A stretch of 64,000 bases of DNA from Bacteroidales bacterium UBA5536 (GCA_002426795.1 DINQ01000002.1:121677-185676), one strand, 5' to 3'; shown: positions 25,591 to 35,380, counted from the stretch's first letter. Numbers and translations: made by a program. Notes: generated by a model from the sequence alone, not told the origin.

Positions 25591-26952
25591 CTATTCGTCC
25601 GTATTTCCGTCAGTAAGCAATGTTTCGAGAGACACATCCTGCTTGAGCAGGTTGAGTGCCGCATTGATAAACTGCGACTGGGCTGTCAGATATTGATTGT
25701 GGGTGTTGAGCAAATCGAGGCTCGAAGCCATGCCTTCACGGTATTTGATGCCGGTACGCTTAAATATTTTCTCAGCTATTTGCTTGTTTTTAACAGTGTT
25801 TTCGTAGGTGAGCATAGCTGTTTGCAAGTCGTTGAAGTTTGTTTCGTACATCAGCCGCAAATTGGTGCTGAGTTGTTCTTCGGCCACGCGTGTTTTTTCA
25901 ACATCAAACTGGGCTTGCTTGACCCGTGCATGCTTTTCTCCGCTGCTGAATATTGGAATGGCCATATTGACACCAATCACAGAGCTCGAAAACCATTTCC
26001 CCTGGTTATTGAAAAAATCCCACTGGTTGCGTTGTGCCTGTGTTTGGTAGTTCAGAAAAGCAGACAAGGTGGGCAGGTAATTACTTTTTTCGAGTTTTAC
26101 CTGTAGAAGAGCGAGGTCCTGTTGGTTTTTCAAAATCTGAAAGTCGATATTGTTTGCGGGCATGAATGGCTTGGCAAACAAGGCTTCTGGCTCAGCGTTT
26201 TCGACCAGTGAAGTGAGTGATTCCTCCAGCACTACGTCATCGTTGCTTTGCAAACCCAGGTGGAATTTGAGGTAAGATTTTGCAATCTCGAGCTGGCTGA
26301 GCGCGTTGTTTCGACTCACTTCAAGTTCAGAAATCAGTAATTCGAGCTGGTCGGCATCTGTTTCTTCGGCAAAGCCATTAGCCACAATTGCTTTGGTTTC
26401 TTCGGCCAGTTTTCTGGTGATAGCCAAAGTTGAATCAATCACTTTGATGCCTTCTTCGCTCGCAAGAACCATAAAATAGGCTTCAGAAGCTGTTTTAATC
26501 ACATCGATTTTGTTTTTGACATAGCTTTTTTTGCTTTGTTCGAGATAAGCCTTTGAAGCCTGAAGACCAACGATATAGCTTCCGCTAAATAACAGCTGGT
26601 TGATGGTCCCGCTGAGCGAAGCGCTGTACCGAGTGCCAAATTGTACTTCGATGTCCTGCCCTGGCTGGTTAAAAAAATCACCGGGAATCAGTTGCACCGG
26701 AAGTGCGATATTGTCGTTGTAGTTGACAGTTGCACTGGCCTGCGGCAAACCAATGGCTACGGTTTCCTTTACCTTGTAGCGCGCCTTTTCAATATCCAAT
26801 GCGGCATTGCGCAAGGTGTAATTGTATTCTATCGCCTGATTGCGTGCCTTTTCAAGCGTTAGGCTGATGGTTTTACCTTCCTGGGCGAACAGGGCTTCTG
26901 TGCTGAAAATGAACAGAATAGATAAAAGAGTGAATGTTAATCTATTTGACAT
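25591..26952 (-). CDS. TolC-family outer-membrane efflux protein
   Basis: 453 residues with a signal peptide (ending ALFAQEG). Two OEP repeats are visible: YNYTLRNAALDIEKARYKVKET with the beta-barrel strands before the mid-point, and the second half around LALLQVKLEKSNYLPTLSAF. It forms the trimeric outer-membrane duct for the RND pump. First gene of the efflux operon; its promoter lies at about 27005. Confidence 0.92.
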   Translation of the reverse strand: MSNRLTFTLLSILFIFSTEALFAQEGKTISLTLEKARNQAIEYNYTLRNAALDIEKARYKVKETVAIGLPQASATVNYNDNIALPVQLIPGDFFNQPGQDIEVQFGTRYSASLSGTINQLLFSGSYIVGLQASKAYLEQSKKSYVKNKIDVIKTASEAYFMVLASEEGIKVIDSTLAITRKLAEETKAIVANGFAEETDADQLELLISELEVSRNNALSQLEIAKSYLKFHLGLQSNDDVVLEESLTSLVENAEPEALFAKPFMPANNIDFQILKNQQDLALLQVKLEKSNYLPTLSAFLNYQTQAQRNQWDFFNNQGKWFSSSVIGVNMAIPIFSSGEKHARVKQAQFDVEKTRVAEEQLSTNLRLMYETNFNDLQTAMLTYENTVKNKQIAEKIFKRTGIKYREGMASSLDLLNTHNQYLTAQSQFINAALNLLKQDVSLETLLTDGNTDE

Positions 26953-27004
26953 ATTGTTGATTTAATCATGTTAACTCGTTTTATAACCCATAAATATGGG
27001 GCTG

Positions 27005-27012
27005 CAAAATTA
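27005..27012 (-). promoter_or_regulatory. -7 box for the efflux operon
   Basis: Minus-strand TAATTTTG, an exact consensus, about 55 bases before the tolC ATG. The inverted repeat at 27027-27054 covers the position where the -33 contact would fall. Confidence 0.5.
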
Positions 27013-27026
27013 CACAAATAACATAT

Positions 27027-27054
27027 GGAAACTAAAAATGTTGTAAAAGTTTCC
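27027..27054 (-). promoter_or_regulatory. Candidate TetR operator over the tolC promoter
   Basis: GGAAACT (27027-27033) and AGTTTCC (27048-27054) form a 7-base inverted repeat with a 14-base spacer, directly upstream of the -7 box. The size and position suit a TetR dimer that blocks polymerase. Confidence 0.35.
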
Positions 27055-27102
27055 GTGGTTTTTTTGTTAACTTAATGTAAAATGGATGGTTGGGCTATTA
27101 AT

Positions 27103-27123
27103 TAATCAGTAATTAACTGATTA
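27103..27123. promoter_or_regulatory. Second palindromic site in the tolC upstream region
   Basis: TAATCAGT-AATTA-ACTGATTA, a perfect 8-base inverted repeat with a 5-base spacer, lies between tolC and the second TetR-like gene. It could be a second operator; it has no T-run, so it is a poor terminator. Confidence 0.35.
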
Positions 27124-27207
27124 TCAAATATGATGTTTGAACAGGATATTTTTTCGCAGATCACGAAATTTATTCTGGCCTAAAAGACAAACAAAAACAG
27201 AAAAGGT

Positions 27208-27825
27208 TTAAAACTTGAGCGATTTTTTCTTTTTCTCGAAATAAATCAGTCCTTCGGCAGTGGCAACACTTCTGATGAAGCTCTCAAACATCTGATCGTA
27301 AAGAGTTTTAAAGGAAAACTCTTCTGGAGGAAAAAAATCGGGATTATGGATATCGATCAGCCGGCTGATATATAAACGCGCAATCAGTTCGATGCTTAAA
27401 TCGCTCCGGTACATTCCCTGGCTGATACCTTTGGTTAGGTTAATGCGGATTTTATCGCTGATAAACCGTATGCGCTCCTCAAAGTGTTTGTGATAAATTT
27501 CGGGGAACATCCCTTTTAGCTCATGTGTGATAGAAGGAGAGATGTCGTAGAATTTTTCAGCAAGCTCGCGCGATACGATCATCAGAATGTCAATGGCATT
27601 CATGCCTTCGAAGTCGTATTCCAAAAATATTTCAGCAAATTTTTCGCGTTCGAGCTCCAGTGTTTTTTCAACAAGTTCTTCGTTTGAATTGACGTATTTT
27701 TTCAGTGTTTTCAGATCAATTTCTGAAAACTTATGTAATCTATCGACCGAAAGATTCTTGATGCCCTGATCAAGTGCTTTACGCCTGATGTTTTCCAGAA
27801 TTGGTCTGAGTTCTTCCTGAATCAT
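27208..27825 (-). CDS. Divergent TetR-like regulator, paralogue of the efflux repressor
   Basis: 205 residues, the same length as the neighbour at 24961. The C-terminal halves align: GYYRTDINIDIIAKL versus GMYRSDLSIELIARL, and both end with an AxGLxxxxK segment. The N-terminal HTH is strongly diverged: the recognition-helix region ISKKTLYQYF becomes IDLKTLKKYV, and the protein starts only about 20 residues before it. It may bind a different site, bind weakly, or act by heterodimerising with its paralogue. It ends 255 bases upstream of tolC. Confidence 0.75.
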   Translation of the reverse strand: MIQEELRPILENIRRKALDQGIKNLSVDRLHKFSEIDLKTLKKYVNSNEELVEKTLELEREKFAEIFLEYDFEGMNAIDILMIVSRELAEKFYDISPSITHELKGMFPEIYHKHFEERIRFISDKIRINLTKGISQGMYRSDLSIELIARLYISRLIDIHNPDFFPPEEFSFKTLYDQMFESFIRSVATAEGLIYFEKKKKSLKF

Positions 27826-27906
27826 AAAGAGTGTTGTCCTTTTTCGTCAGTCCAAAAGTAGAAAAAAAATCAAATCTGCGACCATGACAAGATAAAATAG
27901 CGAAAA

Positions 27907-29468
27907 TCAATCGTTTGCAACAATCAGTTTGTGGTGCAAACTTTGGTGCGTGCCGCGTAGCTCGATGATATAAACACCAGCTTTCAACCCCAGTTCTCTT
28001 GCATGAAGACGGAATTCGTATTTTCCCCTGTCTTGAAATTCATTACTGGTGACAACAGCAACTTTTTTACCCATCCTGTCGAACACCTTGATGCTGACAA
28101 AAACCCAGGTTCCTGCAGTTTGTATGAAAAAACAGTGGATTCGTTGAATGGGTTTGGATAATTATTGACCAAACTAAATGGAATAGCTGATTGTTCCTGC
28201 ACACCCACGGTCATGTCAATCAGCGCGGTATACAGTTTTCGGTTTCCATTGTCCATCCGCACCCAAATAGGCCTCACCAGGTTGTTCGAAACGGAAATGT
28301 TGTTATAATCGCCAAAAAACACACTTTCCCATGGAATGAAAGGACTCTCGCTGATTTTCATGTTGCTGAAAGATTCGCCCCCATCTGTTGAAACAGCCAG
28401 GTAAACATCTGTATTGGTATCGTCGTAGTCTCGTCTGTCATAAAATACAACATATAAATAGCCGGTTGTCTGGTCAATAGCCATCCAGGTAAAAAATTGT
28501 TGCTTGCCGGGAGGATCGTCATTCACACGCAAAGGTTCGCTCCAGGTATTTCCACCATCCGTCGATTTGACCAGCCAAACATCTGTGTCGTCGGCACCAA
28601 AACGCTGGTCGGCAAAATTGATATAGATGGTCCCATTGTTTGGGCCGTTGCTCAAATCGCACGCCGTCACAGGCATGCCATTGGAACGCGAAATGCCAGG
28701 GATATCAAAATCCCAGCCGCCAATCTGGTCGGTGACAAAAATATCCTGATCAAGCCAGGTTTGACCGCCATCGAGCGAGCGGTCGAAAACAATGCCAGCT
28801 GGACCAGACCAGCTGACATAGATTTCGCCATTAGGCCCAACAGCCGGAACGGCGCCCTCCGTGGTGTTGTCACTGTCAATGCAATCTCCTGAGACCTCGT
28901 TGATTTGCAAAGCCGGCGACCAGCTAAAACCTGCATCTACAGATTTGCTGAACATGATATTACTCTGGCAGTCAGGGCTCGAAGACCCATATTGGTCAAA
29001 CTGTGTCCAGGTGACGTAAATTACATTCGTTTGCGGATCAACTACAGCCCAGTGTTTGTCCTGGGCTTTTGTTCCGTTGAGTCCCATATAGGTTCCTACG
29101 TTCCAGCTCCCGCTTTCTTTGTTGTACTTCTGGCACACGATGCGGTCGATCCAGTTGCCTGCAGGTGGATTCGACAAATGGAAGAAATAAAAATCCCCAA
29201 GGGTATCTGTGATTATTACAGGGTCGCCCCAAACGCCATAAGCAGATGAAGTAAGGATATCTGAAGTCCAGGTTTCGCCACCATCCTGCGAATAATACCA
29301 GAAATTAAGGTTTGAACCGGCCATCATTTCCAAAGGGTTTTTTGGGTTAATCCAAATGCTGGGTTCATTGGCCGAAGTGAAATTGTCGATACGCACATTC
29401 TGGTATTGTGCTTGCGAGGTGAAATATCCGAATAAGCAGGCAAGGAAAATAAGGGTTAATTTTTTCAT
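27907..29468 (-). CDS. T9SS-secreted BNR/sialidase-fold protein, sorting domain frameshifted
   Basis: Signal peptide from the ATG at 29468 (ending YFTSQAQ), then a six-bladed-propeller-like BNR region with repeated Asp-box patterns (YSQDGGETW, SVDAGFSW, SLDGGQTW, STDGGNTW, STDGGESF). The C-terminal T9SS sorting domain begins NNYPNPFNESTVFSYKLQEPG and then changes frame at a T-run near 28105-28110. The annotated-frame stop is at 27984; the other frame continues VSIKVFDRMGKKVAVV through ELGLKAGVYIIELRG to a stop at 27907-27909. One missing T in the run would restore a complete ~520-residue protein. Either an assembly/sequencing error or a real (possibly phase-variable) mutation. The substrate is unknown; sialidase activity is not established because no catalytic residues were checked. 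Confidence 0.8.
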
Positions 29469-29478
29469 AGGCCGAAGA

Positions 29479-30792
29479 CTATAGCGACTCTTGGTTTTCA
29501 AGAATCAAGGTTTCGTTCAATTTATTTTCGGTGTGTGCAACAGCGCAGGCAACAGTAGAGTCTCCGGTGATGTTGACAACTGTTCTCAACATATCAAGTG
29601 GGCGGTCGACCGCAAAAATGAGTGCAATTCCTTCGGTGGGGATGCCAACCGAGGTAAGCACTATCACCAGCATAATCATTCCGGCGCCGGGCACAGCAGC
29701 AGAACCAATGGAAGCCAGGGTTGCAGTGAGGATAATCGTCAGTTGCTGACCCAGGCCAAGATCCATCCCGTATATCTGTGCCAGAAAAACAGCAGCAACA
29801 GCCTGATACAAGCTGGTTCCATCCATGTTGATGGTGGCTCCCAGTGGCAACACAAAACTGGCTACTTCATTTTTCACGCCCAGGTTTTCTTCGCAGCATT
29901 GCATGGTCATAGGCAGCGTAGCGGCACTCGAACTGGTCGAAAAAGCCAACAACTGTGCAGGCGCTACTCCTTTGATAAACTGTTTGAATCCAATAACGGT
30001 TAAAAAGCTGATAAATAATGGATAAATACCAAAAACCATCAGCAGCAAACCAATAATGACGGTGAGTGCATACATGCCCAACGAACCAAAGAGCGCAAAA
30101 GTGTCGCTTACATTGTCGCCGGCCACATCCACAGTGATGCTGGCAATAAGTGCAAAAACACCATAGGGAGCTACTTTCATGATTAGATGAATCATCTTCA
30201 TCACAATTTCGTTGAGTGAGTCAATCAGTTGTTTCACCGAATTGGTTTTTGCACCAGGCAACAAAATCATCGAAATTCCGAAGAGAATTGCGAAGAAGAT
30301 CACCTGCAGCATGCTGGTGTTTTCGGTCATCGCCCCAAAAATATTGTCGGGCACGATATCGATGATAAAGCTGAGTGGCCCGGCATCAGCATCATTGGGA
30401 GCAACCTGATTGAGATTGGCTGCGTATTTTTGCTGAAACTCAAGTGATTTTTCCCTGGGCAAAAAAGTGCCGGGTCTGGTAATATTCACAACAATAAGTC
30501 CGATGCTGATGGCAATCACAGTAGTAATCAAATACAAGCCAATGGTTTTAAGACCAATACGTGAAAGTTTGGAAACATCGTTCAGGTTGGAAATACCACT
30601 GATAAGCGATACAATGATCAGTGGAACGGCAATCAGTTTCAGCAGTTTAATAAAAATAATTCCCCATGGTTTGATCCAATCGGTGGTAAAGTTGTGCCAG
30701 CCGAAATGAACTGCGGCAATACCAAAGATCACACCAGCTAACATCCCGATCAGGATGAGCCAGTGCAGGGCAATTTTATGGGTTTTGAACAT
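29479..30792 (-). CDS. Dicarboxylate/amino acid:cation symporter (DAACS, GltP/DctA family)
   Basis: 437 residues, polytopic. Signature regions: AFSTSSSAATLPMTMQCCEENLGV (the serine-rich hairpin HP1, shown only as its start here), LPLGATINMDGTSLYQAVAAVF in TM7 with the NMDGT cation site, and AAVPGAGMIMLVIVL in HP2. The TM8 run FAVDRPLDMLRTVVNITGD carries the Asp and Arg that select acidic substrates. It takes up glutamate, aspartate or C4-dicarboxylates with Na+ or H+. It ends 11 bases before the ATG of the BNR gene. Confidence 0.93.
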   Translation of the reverse strand: MFKTHKIALHWLILIGMLAGVIFGIAAVHFGWHNFTTDWIKPWGIIFIKLLKLIAVPLIIVSLISGISNLNDVSKLSRIGLKTIGLYLITTVIAISIGLIVVNITRPGTFLPREKSLEFQQKYAANLNQVAPNDADAGPLSFIIDIVPDNIFGAMTENTSMLQVIFFAILFGISMILLPGAKTNSVKQLIDSLNEIVMKMIHLIMKVAPYGVFALIASITVDVAGDNVSDTFALFGSLGMYALTVIIGLLLMVFGIYPLFISFLTVIGFKQFIKGVAPAQLLAFSTSSSAATLPMTMQCCEENLGVKNEVASFVLPLGATINMDGTSLYQAVAAVFLAQIYGMDLGLGQQLTIILTATLASIGSAAVPGAGMIMLVIVLTSVGIPTEGIALIFAVDRPLDMLRTVVNITGDSTVACAVAHTENKLNETLILENQESL

Positions 30793-30835
30793 GGTTTTCT
30801 AGAATAAAAATTGTTTCCGGAACATTGCAGTGCCT

Positions 30836-30843
30836 CAAAATTA
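30836..30843 (-). promoter_or_regulatory. -7 box for the symporter gene
   Basis: Minus-strand TAATTTTG, exact consensus, about 45 bases before the ATG at 30792. Confidence 0.45.
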
Positions 30844-31015
30844 GGATTTTCTCGCCATTTGGACCTAAAATTGATAAATAAACTACTTGCGCTACTGGCG
30901 GCCAAAGCCAGCAGCAGTTTACTGCATTGGTAAGGCTGTCGGTATTTTGATTGTTCAGATCTGGAGTGATTCAACGAAAAAAGCTAATTTGCAATCCAAT
31001 TTCAATTGAAACCAT

Positions 31016-32053
31016 ATGGGAAAACCAAAACGGATCGGAATTTTAACTGCCGGAGGCGATTGCCCGGGTATCAATGCGGCCATTCGCGGTGTTGGAAAAA
31101 CCGCCATCGTGCGGCATGGCATGGAAGTGATCGGGATTTCTTCCGGGTTTAGCGGATTGATTGCCAAAGATGTGGCGCCACTAACAGAGGCCACGCTTTC
31201 GGGCATTTTAACCCTGGGTGGTACCATCCTTGGGACATCACGCGAAAAACCTTTCAAAAAGAAAGGCGATAAAAGCCAGGATAAACCGAAGCTGATCAAA
31301 AAGCATTACAAAGAGCTAGGCCTTGATTGTCTGGTTTGTATTGGTGGCAACGGAACCCAAAAAACTGCCTATAACCTTAGTGAATTAGGTTTGAACGTGA
31401 TTGGGATTCCCAAGACTATTGATAATGACGTATATGGCACCGATTTTTCTTTCGGATTTGATTCGGCTTTGGTCATTGCCACCGATGCCATGGATCGTCT
31501 GCATACCACCGCCAACTCGCACAAACGTATCATGGTGATCGAAATCATGGGGCATCATACGGGCTGGTTGACCTTGTACGCTGGTATGGCCGGAGGGGGA
31601 GATGTGATCCTGATTCCAGAGCTGGAATACAACGTCAAAGATGTGAATAAATACCTGTTAGATCGTGCCTACAAGAAAAAACCCTATTCGATTGTTGTAG
31701 TGGCAGAAGGTATTCAAAAGCCTGAAGGTGAGAACTCTGCGGCTGATTATGTTGCCAAAATGATCGAACAAGGCACCCATATCGAAACCCGGAAAACCGT
31801 GTTGGGTTATTTGCAACGGGGTGGTAGTCCGTCAGCCAACGACCGCATTCTGGCTACACGTTTCGGTTCCTATGCTGTCGACCTGATTGCCAGAGACGAA
31901 TATGGAAAAATGGTCATCAACAAAAATGGAGAAACAGATTGTATTTCGCTTAGCGAGGTTGCGGGCAAAACCCGGGTCGTGCCCAAGGATCATTCCCTGA
32001 TCAAAAAAGCCCGGTCGCTGGATATCTGCATGGGTAAAGATTGTTTATTTTAA
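31016..32053 (+). CDS. pfkA: 6-phosphofructokinase, group III
   Basis: 345 residues. Phosphorylates fructose 6-phosphate in glycolysis. Visible: the N-terminal TAGGDCPGIN, GGNGT (110-114), the catalytic PKTIDND (132-138), the MGHHTGWLT substrate loop and YLQRGGSPS. Gly113 corresponds to E. coli Gly104, and Lys133 to position 124. Gly plus Lys at these positions is the combination seen in ATP-using members of the mixed group III; PPi-users have Asp plus Lys. ATP is therefore the predicted donor. The DUF3995-like membrane gene starts 11 bases downstream. Confidence 0.93.
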   Translation: MGKPKRIGILTAGGDCPGINAAIRGVGKTAIVRHGMEVIGISSGFSGLIAKDVAPLTEATLSGILTLGGTILGTSREKPFKKKGDKSQDKPKLIKKHYKELGLDCLVCIGGNGTQKTAYNLSELGLNVIGIPKTIDNDVYGTDFSFGFDSALVIATDAMDRLHTTANSHKRIMVIEIMGHHTGWLTLYAGMAGGGDVILIPELEYNVKDVNKYLLDRAYKKKPYSIVVVAEGIQKPEGENSAADYVAKMIEQGTHIETRKTVLGYLQRGGSPSANDRILATRFGSYAVDLIARDEYGKMVINKNGETDCISLSEVAGKTRVVPKDHSLIKKARSLDICMGKDCLF

Positions 32054-32063
32054 TATATTGACA

Positions 32064-32486
32064 ATGAGGGAAATAGTTATTTGGATATGTGGGATTGCTG
32101 TGACCACAGGATTGATGAGCGGTGCTGCAATTTCGTGGTATATTTTGCTTGCGGGCAAGTTTAAAACCCATATGATCATGCCCGACCGAAAATGGAACAA
32201 GCCCGACAAAGGTAAAACATGGTTTGTGCTGCAGTCGGTCGGATTGTTCTTTGCAGCATTCATCGTTTTGATGCGCACAACACAACTTGTTGAAGGCCAT
32301 CGCGACAATGTGATTGAGAATTTGATTTATGCTGTTTCGGGCATGTTGTTGTTACGGGCATTGGGTGAGTTTCGTGTATTGGGCCTGTTTCGAACCGAAA
32401 AAGAAGGCGTGTTTGCAACGCTCGACCGAAAATGGCTCACACCGGCAGCACTCATCTTGTTTATCATGACATGGCCTCTGCTGTAA
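32064..32486 (+). CDS. Small membrane protein, DUF3995-like
   Basis: 140 residues from the ATG at 32064. Four predicted transmembrane helices: about 5-25, 52-72, 84-103 and 120-138. The LGLFRTEKEGVFATLDRKWLTP segment before the last helix matches DUF3995 proteins. Function unknown. It follows pfkA by 11 bases and is probably co-transcribed. Confidence 0.75.
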   Translation: MREIVIWICGIAVTTGLMSGAAISWYILLAGKFKTHMIMPDRKWNKPDKGKTWFVLQSVGLFFAAFIVLMRTTQLVEGHRDNVIENLIYAVSGMLLLRALGEFRVLGLFRTEKEGVFATLDRKWLTPAALILFIMTWPLL

Positions 32487-32531
32487 ACTTAGTGCTCAAT
32501 CATCATCACACTTAAATAAAATAAAATCAGG

Positions 32532-34334
32532 ATGTTAAAGAAGTATTTTCTCGCGTTAATTGTTGTGTTTTTTGTTTTTGAATGCCATGCACAGCAACAG
32601 GACTGGCAAACCTATTACGAAGCTTCCGGCATGATAGCCACGCCGCGATATGCCGAAACGATGCGTTATATTGAGCGCCTCGATTCTGTTTCTGCCGCTA
32701 TATCGACAGGCAGTTTTGGCAAAAGTGCACAAGGACGTGATTTGCGGTACGTGGTTTATGACATCGAAGGGTTTAATACGCCCGCTCAGATTCGCAAGGC
32801 AGGCCGGGTCATATTGTTGGTGCAGGCGTGCATACATCCTGGCGAATCAGAAGGAAAAGATGCGATGCTCATGTTGCTGCGCGATCAGGTGGTCAGCCAT
32901 GCTTATGATTCCCTTTTTACGCAGGTAAGTCTGGTTTTTATCCCTATTTTCAATGTTGACGGACATGAGCGATTTGGTGCTTTCAACCGGATCAACCAAA
33001 ATGGACCTGTCGAAATGGGCTGGCGCACTACTGCGCAAAACTTAAACCTGAACCGCGATTACCTCAAGGCCGATAGTCCTGAAATGCAAGCCTGGCTGGG
33101 TTTGTTCAACACCTGGAATCCTGATTTTTTTGTGGATACACATACCACCGACGGCGCAGATTATCAATACGTAATGACTTATGCTATGGAAATTTCAGGC
33201 AATATGGAAAAGGGTTTGACTGAATGGCAGAAAAATGCCTTTATTCCCTCCTGGGAAAAGCGGATGCGACAAGCCGGCTTTCCGGTATTTCCATATGTGA
33301 GTTTCAGACAATGGCACAATCCGCGCAGCGGACTGGTAAGCTGGGTGGGCAGTCCAATGCTGTCGCAGGGATACACAGCATTGCGAAACAGGCCAGGCTT
33401 GCTTTTGGAAACCCACATGCTCAAACCTTATCAACTTAGGGTTGAAGCGACAAAAGAAGCTGTTTTGCTGACGTTGAAAATTTTAAGTGAACAGAAAAAC
33501 CAACTCGAAAAGGCCATAAACCAGGCTGATGAATTCACAGCATCCAAGGCATTTCGCGAGCAGTCTTTTACAACCAAATACACCATCGACATGACTGATA
33601 GTGTGATGGTTGCTTTTGATGGAGTGGCATACAAACATGAGAAAAGTGACCTTACAGGCGGGGAGTTATTTACGTACGATAACAGCCATCCTGAGACTTT
33701 TGATCTGGCCTTATTCGACAAGGTTTTGCCAGAAAAGCAGATTCAACTACCTGAGGCATATGTTATTCCTGTTGAGTGGACACGAGCCATAGAAAAAGTG
33801 AAACTGCATGGTATCCGATTTTTCGAGCTGACAGACACGCTGACAATTCCTGTTCAATGTTACCGTTTTACCAATATCGATTGGAAAAAAAATCCATACG
33901 AAGGGCGACATCAGGTAAGTAAATATGCATACACAATGGAGGAAAAGCAAGTCACTTATCAGGCGGGAAGCATTGTTGTGCCAACCGGACAGGCACTTGC
34001 GAGGGTGCTTGCTCATCTGCTTGAGCCTGATGGCGATGGATCGCTGTTGGAGTGGGGTTTCTTTGATGCCGTGTTTGAGCAAAAAGAATATGCCGAAAGT
34101 TATGTGATGGAGCCATTGGCGCGTCAGATGCTCGACAGCATTCCGGCATTGCGTGAGCAATTTGAAGCAAAACTAGCCGAAGATCCCGGCTTTGCTAAAA
34201 GCAGTTGGGCACAGCTTAATTGGTTTTACAGACTTACACCCTGGTGGGATCAAAAGTATATGGTTTATCCGATTGGACGCATCACCCAAAAAGCTGTTTA
34301 CAAGGAAGTGTTGATGAAACAGCCAGTACGTTAA
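32532..34334 (+). CDS. Secreted M14-family zinc carboxypeptidase
   Basis: 600 residues with a signal peptide (ending FECHAQQ). The zinc site is complete: His102 and Glu105 in IHPGESEGKD and His204 in VDTHTTDG. The substrate-carboxylate region is NLNLNRDYLKAD, and the probable catalytic Glu293 lies in LLLETHMLK. Residues beyond about 330 form a C-terminal extension without a recognised domain. It likely trims peptides outside the cell or in the periplasm. The exact specificity (carboxypeptidase versus amidase-like) cannot be read. Confidence 0.9.
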   Translation: MLKKYFLALIVVFFVFECHAQQQDWQTYYEASGMIATPRYAETMRYIERLDSVSAAISTGSFGKSAQGRDLRYVVYDIEGFNTPAQIRKAGRVILLVQACIHPGESEGKDAMLMLLRDQVVSHAYDSLFTQVSLVFIPIFNVDGHERFGAFNRINQNGPVEMGWRTTAQNLNLNRDYLKADSPEMQAWLGLFNTWNPDFFVDTHTTDGADYQYVMTYAMEISGNMEKGLTEWQKNAFIPSWEKRMRQAGFPVFPYVSFRQWHNPRSGLVSWVGSPMLSQGYTALRNRPGLLLETHMLKPYQLRVEATKEAVLLTLKILSEQKNQLEKAINQADEFTASKAFREQSFTTKYTIDMTDSVMVAFDGVAYKHEKSDLTGGELFTYDNSHPETFDLALFDKVLPEKQIQLPEAYVIPVEWTRAIEKVKLHGIRFFELTDTLTIPVQCYRFTNIDWKKNPYEGRHQVSKYAYTMEEKQVTYQAGSIVVPTGQALARVLAHLLEPDGDGSLLEWGFFDAVFEQKEYAESYVMEPLARQMLDSIPALREQFEAKLAEDPGFAKSSWAQLNWFYRLTPWWDQKYMVYPIGRITQKAVYKEVLMKQPVR

Positions 34335-34342
34335 ATTGATCA

Positions 34343-35380
34343 CTATTTCTGAAGGGTGAACGAAAAAGTAGTTCCCTGACCTATTTTGCTTCGAACTGTG
34401 ATGGTTTGCTCGTGAGCTTCTATGATATGTTTCACAATAGCGAGCCCGAGCCCGGAGCCTCCTGTATCGCGCGATCGTCCTTTGTCGACGCGGTAAAACC
34501 GTTCAAAAATACGCGGCAAACTTTCCTCTGCAATACCGGGTCCGTTGTCTTTGATTTCGATGAGGTAGTTGTCGTCCATATCAAAAATACGGATGTTTAC
34601 CTTGTTCTCGTCTTTGTCGCCATATTTCACGGCGTTTTCAATCAGGTTGATCAGCACCTGCCGGATTCTTTTTTTGTCGGCTTCAACGATAACATGCTTC
34701 TCGGGCTGCTTTTCCAAACACACTTTTGCCTTGTGCTTTCTGGCTTTCATCTCCAGAAATTCAATTACATCCCTTGTGAGTTCTCCCAAATCAAATCGTT
34801 GCTTATTCAGCTTAAGCTCGCCCGATTCGAGTTTTGATATTTCTTCCAGGTCTTCAATAATGGCAATGAGGCGGTTGATGCTTTTCTCGGTGCGCATCAG
34901 GTATTGCTTGTTGATGGTTTCGTCCTCAAGACCGCCATCGAGTAAAGTGAGAATATATCCCTGAATGTTGAAAATCGGTGTTTTAAGTTCATGCGAGATG
35001 TTGCCCAAAAATTCGCGCCTGTACACAGCGAGCTTTTTCAATTCTTCAATTTCTGTGCGCTGACGGGCACTCCACTCCAAAACAGCCTGATTTACCCCTT
35101 CGAGCGATTCCTGATTTTTGATGATGCCTTTGCGTTTGCTGGGCTTCAGCGACTGAATAGTCTTGTATACAAGCTTGATTTTCTTATAGATAAACTGATC
35201 CAGAAACTCTTGGATGACCCAGTAGGCGCCCCAGAATACCAAAGGCAATAAAACCAGTAAATACCACCACTCAAAATGGAGCAATATAAACTGTTGCAAT
35301 AGCACCACAGTCAAAACGATCAGGCTAATGACGGCTGCAATGGTTAGTGCAATCGAGCGGGTTTCGCGGTACCTGGCCAT
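34343..35380 (-). CDS. Sensor histidine kinase, PhoR-like
   Basis: 345 residues. Two N-terminal transmembrane helices (about 11-31 and 38-60) with almost no periplasmic loop, then a linker, HisKA with phospho-acceptor His130 (GNISHELKTPIFNIQG), and a HATPase domain with N (NLIENAVKYG), G1 (IKDNGPGI), F (FERFYRV) and G2 (GSGLGLAIVK) boxes. The minimal sensor region suggests sensing within the membrane or through a partner protein. The response regulator gene ends 6 bases upstream. Confidence 0.93.
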   Translation of the reverse strand: MARYRETRSIALTIAAVISLIVLTVVLLQQFILLHFEWWYLLVLLPLVFWGAYWVIQEFLDQFIYKKIKLVYKTIQSLKPSKRKGIIKNQESLEGVNQAVLEWSARQRTEIEELKKLAVYRREFLGNISHELKTPIFNIQGYILTLLDGGLEDETINKQYLMRTEKSINRLIAIIEDLEEISKLESGELKLNKQRFDLGELTRDVIEFLEMKARKHKAKVCLEKQPEKHVIVEADKKRIRQVLINLIENAVKYGDKDENKVNIRIFDMDDNYLIEIKDNGPGIAEESLPRIFERFYRVDKGRSRDTGGSGLGLAIVKHIIEAHEQTITVRSKIGQGTTFSFTLQK

